A DNA stretch of 64,000 nucleotides, taken from the NCBI GenBank assembly GCA_910574255.1, contig CAJTAK010000003.1, positions 207,501 to 271,500 on the forward strand. Reading direction: 5' to 3'. The notes beneath the pieces are model-generated. The model did no database searches. It had not been told where the DNA came from and saw nothing but the letters and a program-made list of their open reading frames with translations. Position numbers and translations under genes: made by a program. Below, in pieces: positions 17,666 through 25,112 of this stretch (the stretch's first letter is position 1; every line of letters begins with the position of its first letter). Source of the DNA: Clostridia bacterium (GTDB taxonomy: Bacteria > Bacillota > Clostridia > Lachnospirales > Lachnospiraceae).

Positions 17666-18448
17666 CTACATTAAATAATTCAATATAATTTCTTTTATGG
17701 TGTCCTCTCCCAAGTGCCGGATCCCCCAAGTGCTTCCAAGCTTATTGCACATATTTCTATAGTTTCCGTTAGGAGTAAGCTTTTCCTCAGACTGATTATA
17801 GGCTTCTACTTCCTCATCTATCTCTCCAATCAGCTCTCGGGCAGCCGTATCGCAATTGTGCGTATAAATCTGGTAAAGAGGAATATCCGCCCTGGCCAGA
17901 AACTCATCCACCTGCTGCTGAATTTCTTCTTCCTTTTCTCCGGAATTCTGGTACATCTCTCTGCATAATCTCGCATACTCATCTTCTGCTTCTACATAGA
18001 GCTCTGCAGCTTGTACTACCTGTTCATACTGTTCTCCTGTAATTCCCCGCCAGAGGGCCCTGTCAAAATTGCTGCATTCTTCATATTCCCCTGCCGTAAG
18101 ATTGCCTGTATCCAGCAGCTCTTTCACGCAGTCCTTATCCAGAATAAACTCTTTCATCTTTCCAACGCCCTTTTTCCCAAGGAGGCATTGAAGCAGATTA
18201 TACTGCATGCCATTATAGCTGAATATACGCCCTTCCCCATCTTCATCCACCAGCATCAGAGCTCCATGGCCAAGGCCTTTCATGCCATCCAGGTTCAGCA
18301 GATAATAAATCCTGCAATCCTCATTCTCCGCCGTCGGGCATTCCCTGTCAGGCATATTGCTGCGGGTTATCAGCCGATATGCCGCAAAGTTCAAAAGCAA
18401 AATCAGAATTATTCCGGATATTTTCCCTGCTTTTTTCTTTTTATTCAT
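17666..18448 (-). CDS. Membrane-anchored protein resembling permuted NlpC/P60 cysteine peptidases
   Basis: A 260-residue protein with one N-terminal membrane helix (SGIILILLLNFAAYRLI), then an external domain. The segment GLGHGALMLVDEDGEGRIFSY (about 50-70) offers a histidine, and IYTHNCDTAARELIGEI (about 200-215) a cysteine. This histidine-before-cysteine order is that of circularly permuted NlpC/P60 folds such as DUF4105-type proteins. A hydrolase or transferase acting at the envelope is inferred. The start ATG at 18446-18448 overlaps the stop of the preceding C39 gene by eight bases (ATGAATAA), and AAGGGACTTCGG provides a ribosome site, so the two are translationally coupled. The family assignment is tentative. 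Confidence 0.55.
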   Translation of the reverse strand: MNKKKKAGKISGIILILLLNFAAYRLITRSNMPDRECPTAENEDCRIYYLLNLDGMKGLGHGALMLVDEDGEGRIFSYNGMQYNLLQCLLGKKGVGKMKEFILDKDCVKELLDTGNLTAGEYEECSNFDRALWRGITGEQYEQVVQAAELYVEAEDEYARLCREMYQNSGEKEEEIQQQVDEFLARADIPLYQIYTHNCDTAARELIGEIDEEVEAYNQSEEKLTPNGNYRNMCNKLGSTWGIRHLGEDTIKEIILNYLM

Positions 18449-19580
18449 CCGAAGTCCCTTCTGCACCGTTATAGCTGTAGGCCCACAAATTCTTAATCTG
18501 GCTCATAAGTTGATTGATATCCCAGGATTCTTTGCTTCGGATCTTGCTGTTTGGATCATTTAGAGTAATTTTCCCTTCCTCATCTACTCCTGTAAGTACC
18601 AAAAAATGTCCGCTATTCGTAAAGTCCCCGGGACCTACAACACAGATTACGGGAGTACCTGCTTCCAGAGCTGCTCTGATATGCTCTTCATCAAAAATCA
18701 TTGCTTCCGCCGTTAAACCCAACCGTGAAGCTCCCTCGGTCATCAGATCCCAGGAAGATCCTGCTCCGGATACATAGTAGCCGCTGTTCTCTGCCATGCG
18801 GGCGGTTTTGTAAGGATTCCATGTGCTGTTGCCGCTTAAGCTGCAGTATACCATAGACAGACAGGTGGGTCCGCAGCCAGTCAGTGCAAGGAAATCATCA
18901 CCGTAGATTTCATAGCCCCAGCGTTCATCCCACTGAAGAAACAGAGGAACTTCTCCCTGCTTTACCTCTTTGGAAATATCAATATCCACATGCTTGTCCT
19001 TGTTTTTCGGATAATTTAATACAAAGTCCTTTGTTTCCGGATTCTTTTCCAAAAGCATCAGCAGACTCTCGGGATATTCTTCCTCGGCAGCCAGCTCCTC
19101 AATATCTATCTGTTCTGTCTCTTCTGCCTTTTCTTCCTTTTCCTCTGGCTGCACATTCCAGTTCTTCATCAATCTCACTGCCAGAAACAGGGCAACGCCA
19201 AGGAGTGCGGTTGTACATAGCAGCACTCTTCTGCGGATTTTGGCTCTTCGCTTTTTTTGAAGCTTAAGCTGTCTTTTTCGCTCCTGTTCTTTTTTTTCCC
19301 GTTCCCGGCGTTCTACCTCCAGTCTGTCCGGCCAGTCTCTGGCGGCTCCCCTTGGATGAGGCTGCCTGCGAACCGGCTGTTCTGTTGTTCCTCCTGTACC
19401 AGCCGGCCTGCGAACCGGCGTTCTCTGCGCACTTCTGCTTTGTTGATTTGCTCTGCGCCCCGGCGATTCATAAGAATACCTTTGTCTGCTGCGGCTCTGC
19501 TGCCCCTGACGGCTTTCTCCTATTCTTTGATCGATAGGCCTTCCGGAATCACTTCGGCTTCTTCTGTCATCCTGTCTCAT
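18441..19580 (-). CDS. Membrane-anchored C39-like cysteine peptidase domain protein
   Basis: A 379-residue protein. The first 110 residues are unusually rich in Arg, Gln and Ser and would be cytoplasmic. One membrane helix follows (RVLLCTTALLGVALFLAVRL). The external C39-like domain has the family features: VPLFLQWDERWGYEIYG, catalytic cysteine in LTGCGPTC, histidine in NSGHFLVLTG, and the acidic/amide residue in LNDPNSK. Bacterial proteins of this type cleave peptides or leader sequences, or act on the wall; the substrate here is unknown. The ATG at 19578-19580 follows GGGGGAAATTGTCA and is preferred to an upstream ATG at 19640. The overlapping next gene encodes another cysteine-peptidase-like protein. 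Confidence 0.78.
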   Translation of the reverse strand: MRQDDRRSRSDSGRPIDQRIGESRQGQQSRSRQRYSYESPGRRANQQSRSAQRTPVRRPAGTGGTTEQPVRRQPHPRGAARDWPDRLEVERREREKKEQERKRQLKLQKKRRAKIRRRVLLCTTALLGVALFLAVRLMKNWNVQPEEKEEKAEETEQIDIEELAAEEEYPESLLMLLEKNPETKDFVLNYPKNKDKHVDIDISKEVKQGEVPLFLQWDERWGYEIYGDDFLALTGCGPTCLSMVYCSLSGNSTWNPYKTARMAENSGYYVSGAGSSWDLMTEGASRLGLTAEAMIFDEEHIRAALEAGTPVICVVGPGDFTNSGHFLVLTGVDEEGKITLNDPNSKIRSKESWDINQLMSQIKNLWAYSYNGAEGTSDE

Positions 19581-19609
19581 TGACAATTTCCCCCATATAA
19601 GATTTGGAT

Positions 19610-19655
19610 GTAACAGTTCCCCTTTACTGTTCCGCATCAAAAGTCGAACTGTTAC
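19610..19655 (-). other. Leader hairpin before the C39-like peptidase gene
   Basis: GTAACAGTTC (19610-19619) and GAACTGTTAC (19646-19655) form a perfect 10-bp inverted repeat with related half-sites inside. It lies 30-75 nt upstream of the start codon and could be an operator or an mRNA hairpin. Confidence 0.45.
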
Positions 19656-19803
19656 AGCTTAAATCTCCCTTATCCTTATTATTGCAGACAGGGCATGAAT
19701 ATTTCTTTAGTTTTTCTTAGGAAAATTAGAGTAATTTCTTACATTATATCAAAAAATTTTTAAAATTCAAAAAATATCATGCTAATCCTTTAAACCTATT
19801 TAA

Positions 19804-19854
19804 AAGAGGATGTTTCAAGACTATAACCAATTTACAGCCCAAAAACACCCTCTT
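19804..19854 (-). terminator. Terminator of the galactitol-type PTS operon
   Basis: On the minus strand AAGAGGGTGTTT pairs with AAACATCCTCTT (one G-U pair), followed by TT, just after the stop codon of the zinc alcohol dehydrogenase gene. Confidence 0.75.
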
Positions 19855-19859
19855 ATGCA

Positions 19860-20882
19860 TCAATCCAAAATAATTTTATTTTTAATGCACCGCCCCTTAG
19901 AATGCTCCAGAATCGCTTCCTCAATCTGTTCTAACATATAACTCTTCGAAATAAAATCTTCTGCCTTTATTACACCATTTTTCAACATTTCAAAAGCAGC
20001 CATCGTATATTGGGGAATCGTATGATACAGCCCCATGAGCGTCAGCTGCGAATAATGTACTAAATTCGCATCAGCTTCCAGCTTTGTACCGGCCTTTGTT
20101 CCTCCAAATAAAAGTACGATTCCTCCTTTCCTTGCCATTCGAATATTTTTTTCCCAAACCTCCGGATACCCGGCAGCTTCAATGGCAATATCACAGCCTC
20201 TCCCCTCAGGCGTCAATGCTTTCACTAATTCTACGGTATCTTTGCCGGATGCATTTACAGCCTTGGCCGCTCCCAACTTCTTTGCTGTCTCCAAACGCAC
20301 ATCTGACAGATCTGTTGCAATTACATATGCGCCCTTTTTTACAAGCAGCGCTACATACATCAGCCCAATAGGGCCGGCACCATTTACAACAACCGTATCG
20401 CCAAGCTTTACACCTGCGCTTTCCACCCCATAGGTTACGCAAGACAAGGGTTCCATCAATGCGGCAGTCTCATGAGACATCCCCTGGGGAAGAATAAATG
20501 TATTCTGTTCCACGATTCTCTGTGGAATTACCTGGTATTGGGAAAAAGCTCCCATATTCCAAAGAATATCATCACACATAGAATGGAGCCCTTTTTTGCA
20601 GTAAAAGCATTTCTGACAGGGTGCGGAATTATGGCATACAACTCTGTCCCCAACCTTTACCCTTGTCACACCCTTCCCGACGGCATGCACAATACCCGAA
20701 GCTTCATGGCCAAATCCATACGGCGGAATATCTCCAGGGTATCCTCTCATATAAGTTTTTACATCTGTACCGCATGTAAGGGCCACCTTATTGCGGACAA
20801 CAATTTCTCCATACCCCGGAACAGGAATCGGAGATTCCTCAACCCGAATATTTTTCGGATTATAAAACACGACCTTTTTCAT
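19860..20882 (-). CDS. Zinc-dependent medium-chain alcohol/polyol dehydrogenase
   Basis: A 340-residue medium-chain dehydrogenase of the sorbitol/threonine dehydrogenase group. Catalytic zinc ligands are CGTD and GHEASG; the structural zinc site is the four-cysteine run CQKCFYCKKGLHSMC (about 93-107). The NAD-binding fold shows VVNGAGPIGLMYVALL (about 169-184), then an acidic residue in ATDLSD. It would oxidise a sugar alcohol or its phosphate using NAD. Its ATG overlaps the stop of the aldolase gene (ATGA), so it is the last gene of the PTS operon. The substrate is probably the compound imported by the PTS or its phosphate, which is inference from context. Confidence 0.9.
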   Translation of the reverse strand: MKKVVFYNPKNIRVEESPIPVPGYGEIVVRNKVALTCGTDVKTYMRGYPGDIPPYGFGHEASGIVHAVGKGVTRVKVGDRVVCHNSAPCQKCFYCKKGLHSMCDDILWNMGAFSQYQVIPQRIVEQNTFILPQGMSHETAALMEPLSCVTYGVESAGVKLGDTVVVNGAGPIGLMYVALLVKKGAYVIATDLSDVRLETAKKLGAAKAVNASGKDTVELVKALTPEGRGCDIAIEAAGYPEVWEKNIRMARKGGIVLLFGGTKAGTKLEADANLVHYSQLTLMGLYHTIPQYTMAAFEMLKNGVIKAEDFISKSYMLEQIEEAILEHSKGRCIKNKIILD

Positions 20883-21535
20883 TCCTCTGCCTCCGGCTGA
20901 ACCCCATAGGCTGCAAACTTTTCAATAATCACATCCATCTGCTCTTTATTGAGCAATACAGGCTCTCCCACTGCCTTGCATTTATAATAAATCTCAGCAC
21001 AAAACTCAATCTCTTCCGCCGTGTCAAAGGCAGTAGGCAAATCAAGGCCCCCTGCAAGCAATCCATGATTCCCCAACAGCACCGCATAGCGATCTTTCAT
21101 TCCTTCCAGGGCGCTTTGGGCCAGTTCTTCCGTTCCAAATGTCTCATACTTTGTACAACGAACATTCCTCCCCGCAGAGCCAATTAAATATGAGCAAGGT
21201 TCAATTCCCCAATTCAAGCATGCAAGAATACTTGCATAAGGGCTATGAGCATGTACTACAGATAAAATATCTGTTCTTTCTCTGTAGAAAATACCGTGCA
21301 TTTCATATTCACTGGACGGCTTTCTTTTCCCGTCCACAACATTTCCTTCCGGATCCATAATCACAATATCCTCTGGCATTAATTTAAAGTAATCCATGCC
21401 GCTTGGGCTGATTGCCATAAGCTTCAGCTCCGGACTATATACACTGATATTTCCGCCGGTTCCTTTTGTTAACCCATGTGTAATGAGCATCTTTAAATAT
21501 TCTACAATTTCTGTTCTTTCTTGTTCCATTAACAT
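20879..21535 (-). CDS. Class II aldolase/adducin family protein, L-fuculose-phosphate aldolase-like
   Basis: A 218-residue zinc aldolase of the FucA/AraD type, which splits ketose 1-phosphates (or epimerises pentulose phosphates). Visible motifs are GTGGNISVYSPE (about 22-33, substrate phosphate), SPSGMDYFKL (about 39-48), the zinc histidines in VVHAHSPYAS (about 94-97), and LLGNHGLLAGG (about 155) with the third histidine. It starts at an ATG after AGGAGGCAGGCATC; a second ATG lies six bases on. It overlaps the following dehydrogenase gene by four bases. In this operon it likely splits a phosphorylated alditol-derived ketose. Lactaldehyde or a similar product would then need the neighbouring dehydrogenases. 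Confidence 0.88.
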   Translation of the reverse strand: MLMEQERTEIVEYLKMLITHGLTKGTGGNISVYSPELKLMAISPSGMDYFKLMPEDIVIMDPEGNVVDGKRKPSSEYEMHGIFYRERTDILSVVHAHSPYASILACLNWGIEPCSYLIGSAGRNVRCTKYETFGTEELAQSALEGMKDRYAVLLGNHGLLAGGLDLPTAFDTAEEIEFCAEIYYKCKAVGEPVLLNKEQMDVIIEKFAAYGVQPEAEE

Positions 21536-21565
21536 GATGCCTGCCTCCTGTACATATGATTTTCT

Positions 21566-22636
21566 TTAATTCTTTAACCTATTGCAAAGATGCTTTTCAT
21601 TTCCGTTTTCAAGATAATCTCGAATTACATTTACCAACTGGAACGGAGAGCGTGCAATCGAATCTACGGTATCTCCCGCAATATGCGGCGTCAGTGTCAC
21701 ATTCTCCATTTTTGTCAAGGGATGCCCTGCTTCAAGCGGTTCTTCCTCAAATACATCCAACGCTGCTCCTGCAATTTTGTGTAATTGTAATGCATTCAGC
21801 AGCGCATCTTCGTCAATCAACCCTGCTCGAGATGCATTAATAAGATAAGAAGTTTCTTTCATTTGAGAAAGCAGCTCCCGGCCAATCATTCCTCTATTCT
21901 CAGCTGTTAAGCGTAAATGAATTGAAATGATATCCGCACGTTGGAATATATCTTCCAGAGCTTCCACCGGTTCTACCGGCATTGTCTTCACAACAGCCCC
22001 AGGAAGAAATCCATCATAGCCGAGCACCTTTACATTAAGGGCATGAAGCTTTTTTGCAAGAAGAGCCCCAATATTCCCCAATCCTACAATTCCAACCGTC
22101 ATATTGCTTAGGGTTGATGTAAATTCCGTATTGCAAAAGTCTGTTGTCCATTCCCCCATACGGATTTTATGATGACTGCGTGCAATATTTCTGGTTTCAG
22201 CCAGCATCATTCCCAATGTAAATTCTGCTACCGCTTCTGCATTTCGGATAATATGTACCAGCGGAATTCCCCGTTTCGTAAGAGCAGATACCGCTACATT
22301 TTCTGCCCCTCCCCGGCAGATTCCTACAAGCTTAAGTGCTTTTGCTCTTTCCAGCAGCGCTTCCGGAAGAGGGCAAAAATGAATCAACAGCATATCAGCG
22401 CTTTCAATAAGATTATCCAGCTCCTTGGGATAGGCTGCTCCCTCCGGACCAAGCTGTTCAAGCCTGGTTTGCATTTCTGAAAACTCCTCTTTATTTCCGC
22501 TGCCCCACATCAGGCTATGGACTTCTACATTTTCAAAAGGCAGTGTATGTGCCGCTTCTGTTAAAGCAGCCGGAGACACGTAGGCATCTCCGACTACCAG
22601 AATACGACGGATTTGGTTCTTCGCATTCTCCATCAT
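21566..22636 (-). CDS. D-isomer-specific 2-hydroxyacid dehydrogenase (SerA/PGDH-like)
   Basis: A 356-residue NAD-dependent dehydrogenase of the phosphoglycerate dehydrogenase type. The NAD site is TVGIVGLGNIGALLAKKL (about 185-202). The catalytic residues are the arginine in INASRAGLIDEDALLNAL, the glutamate in DVFEEEPLE, and the histidine in LTPHIAGDT. No ACT domain follows. Its ATG overlaps the IIC gene stop by four bases (ATGA), so it is in the PTS operon. There it probably reduces or oxidises a hydroxy-acid or sugar-acid intermediate rather than working in serine synthesis. Proteins of this layout are often encoded with galactitol-type PTS genes of unknown substrate. Confidence 0.88.
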   Translation of the reverse strand: MMENAKNQIRRILVVGDAYVSPAALTEAAHTLPFENVEVHSLMWGSGNKEEFSEMQTRLEQLGPEGAAYPKELDNLIESADMLLIHFCPLPEALLERAKALKLVGICRGGAENVAVSALTKRGIPLVHIIRNAEAVAEFTLGMMLAETRNIARSHHKIRMGEWTTDFCNTEFTSTLSNMTVGIVGLGNIGALLAKKLHALNVKVLGYDGFLPGAVVKTMPVEPVEALEDIFQRADIISIHLRLTAENRGMIGRELLSQMKETSYLINASRAGLIDEDALLNALQLHKIAGAALDVFEEEPLEAGHPLTKMENVTLTPHIAGDTVDSIARSPFQLVNVIRDYLENGNEKHLCNRLKN

Positions 22637-24036
22637 CCTGCATTCACCCCATCAGCTTCTTCCGCATCATTGCAAGTAAGCATGTAACGGATAACAGCCT
22701 CTTTATTCTTTTTGAAAAATACATAGAGAACAATATAAGCAATAATTGTCAAGCCAATCCAAAGCGGATTCTGAGACAGGAACGCCGCAAACAGTAATGC
22801 CAGAAAGGGCATAAAACAAGTACACGTAATCAGCATTGCAGAGCCGGTTAGCTCAAATCCAACCTGTACCGCAACTCCGGTATAAAGTTCCGCCATCCAT
22901 CCCCACACATACAGGGCAAGCGAAAAATAGAGGATCGTTCCAATTAAAGTTTTCAGCATATTTCCCTTTGAAATACTAATCATCGGAATCATGCAGTAAG
23001 GCATAGCAATCAAATCCACCATAATTAGTGCACGATTTCCAGGCAGGGTAAAGGCAAGAATCAGCATAATGGGAATCATCAAGGTTCCTACCATAATCGT
23101 CGCCGGCTCACCATAGCCGGTTGCGTCATTAACCGCCAAATACCATTCTCTTCCTTTTCCATGTTTCTTAGCCGCACCTTTTGTAGATTCTGTTAATAAT
23201 GTAAATGCCGCCGCAAACAAAGATGCAATCTTCGGGAAAATGGCCATAACTGCAGCAGTACTAATTGCTGCCGCAGCAATCTCCCCCCATGCGGCCAGAG
23301 TTCCCAGATCTTGAATATTTCCTGCAAATCCAAGAATCAATCCTACAATCAGGCCTAATACCATAGGTTCTCCAAAAAGACCAAGCTTTTTCTGCACATT
23401 TGTAAGATTAATATTCACTTTATGCAATCCCAGCTTATTCATTATAAAGTTAACCAACACATAAAACGGAACACCCTCCGCATGGTGCGGAGCCGTCAAA
23501 GCACATCCGGGATAATTGTAATACGTTGAAAAACAAGGGGCCAAAATCTCTGCAAACAGCAATACATACAGATTCATAAGAACCATCAATCCCATAGAGA
23601 GCCATGCTTTTCCTGTTGCCAGATATAAAGTTGACCCCCAGAGCATGAAAGAATATGTGTTCCACAAATCTGACGGCATGAAAATATCCGTCCATTTAAC
23701 CGCAAATAATATCAACTGCAATATAATCGCAATTACTAAAAACGCCATGCCAATCTTTGTTGAATAAGCTACCAGTGCACATGCCTGCCATCCCACATCA
23801 AGTACCGGCAGATTGATGCCCGTATTATTTACCATTTTATCAACAATGCCGCTGATTGTTGGCATATATGCATTGATCATCAAGCTAAAACCAGTCAAAG
23901 CAACACCTGCCAGTAACGCCGAACGAAATGCCTTACTTGGTTTTGCACGCATAGCCACTGCAATAATAAAGATAATTACCGGTACTGATACCGATGCCCC
24001 AAATGTATCAAATATTTCTGACAAGGTAACTAACAT
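22633..24036 (-). CDS. PTS permease subunit IIC, galactitol (Gat) family
   Basis: A 467-residue polytopic membrane protein that forms the sugar channel of a phosphotransferase system. The start IFDTFGASVSVPVIIFIIA, the conserved NLPVLDVGWQA and AYSTKIGMAFL segments, GEPMVLGLIVGLILGF, and NDATGYGEPATIMVGTLMIPI are typical of the GatC family. About ten hydrophobic segments are visible. The gene follows the IIB gene by 18 bp and overlaps the next gene by four. The Gat family takes up galactitol and other alditols or pentitols; the exact substrate cannot be read. The start follows AGGAGGAAAAAAAT. Confidence 0.92.
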   Translation of the reverse strand: MLVTLSEIFDTFGASVSVPVIIFIIAVAMRAKPSKAFRSALLAGVALTGFSLMINAYMPTISGIVDKMVNNTGINLPVLDVGWQACALVAYSTKIGMAFLVIAIILQLILFAVKWTDIFMPSDLWNTYSFMLWGSTLYLATGKAWLSMGLMVLMNLYVLLFAEILAPCFSTYYNYPGCALTAPHHAEGVPFYVLVNFIMNKLGLHKVNINLTNVQKKLGLFGEPMVLGLIVGLILGFAGNIQDLGTLAAWGEIAAAAISTAAVMAIFPKIASLFAAAFTLLTESTKGAAKKHGKGREWYLAVNDATGYGEPATIMVGTLMIPIMLILAFTLPGNRALIMVDLIAMPYCMIPMISISKGNMLKTLIGTILYFSLALYVWGWMAELYTGVAVQVGFELTGSAMLITCTCFMPFLALLFAAFLSQNPLWIGLTIIAYIVLYVFFKKNKEAVIRYMLTCNDAEEADGVNAG

Positions 24037-24054
24037 ATTTTTTTCCTCCTTCTC

Positions 24055-24411
24055 CTATTTTCCCAATTCATCCAAAACATGCAACGCCTCTTCCATAAAC
24101 TCTTCCTCTGCAAATCCGGTCATAAAATTTACCGCATTGATTTTCGGAATATTAACTTCTTCCTCCACCGGACTGGTATAAGCAATAAAATCATAATCAC
24201 CTGACATCAGCGCAGTCTTAACTCCTCCCGGATTTACCTCCGTCGCTTGGAATCCGTAGCCCAATTCTTCAAATTTTTCCTGCATTTTTACTGCAATCAT
24301 TGTGGAACTGACAGTACCCGACCCACACACCGATAAAACCCTAACCGTCTTTCCCTCTCCCCTCAGCGGAACAGCGTTGTCAGATTTTTTGTTTTTCTTC
24401 TTAAACAGCAT
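24055..24411 (-). CDS. PTS subunit IIB, galactitol type
   Basis: A 118-residue cytoplasmic phosphotransfer protein. The phosphorylated cysteine is Cys29 in RVLSVCGSGTVSSTM, within the P-loop-like motif of the Gat/lactose-type IIB fold. It accepts phosphate from IIA and passes it to the incoming sugar at IIC. A lysine-rich extension of about 20 residues (FKKKNKKSDN) precedes the usual N-terminus, which is slightly longer than common. The start follows AAGGAGGGAAATGA. It lies between the IIA and IIC genes in one operon. Confidence 0.92.
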   Translation of the reverse strand: MLFKKKNKKSDNAVPLRGEGKTVRVLSVCGSGTVSSTMIAVKMQEKFEELGYGFQATEVNPGGVKTALMSGDYDFIAYTSPVEEEVNIPKINAVNFMTGFAEEEFMEEALHVLDELGK

Positions 24412-24451
24412 TCATTTCCCTCCTTACATTATTTTTTGCGTATGCCAATAT

Positions 24452-24904
24452 TTACGGTTCATCAATATAGCGCAGTGTTTTGTACATTTCCTCAGCCGTT
24501 TTACTTTGCATTAATGTATCGATAACCTCTTCCTCTGAAAACAAACGCAAAATCTTTCTAAGCAATACCAATTGTTCCTGGGGATTCGAAATAGCCATCA
24601 TCAATATCAAAGATACGGAGAGCCTGGAATCTGTTGAAGCCATTTCCAAAAATGTAACCGGCTTTTCCAGCTTCGCCACTGCAATGGCAGGCTCAATTAC
24701 ATGCTCTGCAAAAGTATGCGGCATGGCTATACAATATTTCCCAAGGGAAAGCCCTGTGGGATAACTTTTCTCTCTTTCAAGAACCGCATCCTTATAGGTA
24801 TCCTTTACTTTTCCCATACCCAGAAGCTTATCTGCAAGCAAAGAAATGATTTCCTCTTTTGTTTCGGCATTCATACTTGCAAAAATCAAATCCTTTTGTA
24901 TCAC
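24452..24904 (-). CDS. PTS subunit IIA, fructose/galactitol (EIIA-2) type
   Basis: A 150-residue EIIA protein. The active-site histidine is His63 in CIAMPHTFAEHV, in the EIIA type 2 fold that receives phosphate from HPr. The chosen start is a GTG at 24902-24904, because AAAGGAGG lies six bases ahead and the family starts here; an ATG at 24943 is open in frame but has no ribosome site. It is the first gene of the operon IIA-IIB-IIC-dehydrogenase-aldolase-dehydrogenase. The operon is divergent from a PRD regulator whose own C-terminal domain is related to this protein. Confidence 0.9.
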   Translation of the reverse strand: MIQKDLIFASMNAETKEEIISLLADKLLGMGKVKDTYKDAVLEREKSYPTGLSLGKYCIAMPHTFAEHVIEPAIAVAKLEKPVTFLEMASTDSRLSVSLILMMAISNPQEQLVLLRKILRLFSEEEVIDTLMQSKTAEEMYKTLRYIDEP

Positions 24905-24964
24905 ACCGTTCCTCCTTTTCGCCAACATTAAACAACTTGGCATTTACTCTTTATGATGGTTGTG

Positions 24965-24973
24965 ATTATAGCA
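24965..24973 (-). promoter_or_regulatory. Promoter of the PTS operon (extended -10)
   Basis: On the minus strand TGCTATAAT lies about 60 nt before the IIA start codon. No good -35 is visible. A GTCTAA/TTAGAC inverted pair at 24994-24999 and 25025-25030 lies between the divergent promoters and is a candidate operator. Confidence 0.55.
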
Positions 24974-25024
24974 CAAATATTTTTATAAAAAACGTCTAAT
25001 TTTGTTCAATTTCCAGGAAGTACC

Positions 25025-25054
25025 TTAGACTTCTCTGAATTCGTTTGTTATATT
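25025..25054 (+). promoter_or_regulatory. Promoter of the PRD regulator gene
   Basis: TTAGAC (25025-25030) and TATATT (25049-25054) are 18 bp apart, with an upstream TG giving an extended -10. It points right to the regulator gene. Confidence 0.55.
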
Positions 25055-25112
25055 ACAATATAGCGTGACAATATTTCTTAAGGTTTTGGGTTTCCTGAAA
25101 GGGGCAGGCATT

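Noticed and set aside
24905..24943. Upstream ATG start for the PTS IIA gene
   Set aside because: No ribosome site; the GTG at 24902-24904 has AAAGGAGG six bases ahead and matches the family's usual start.
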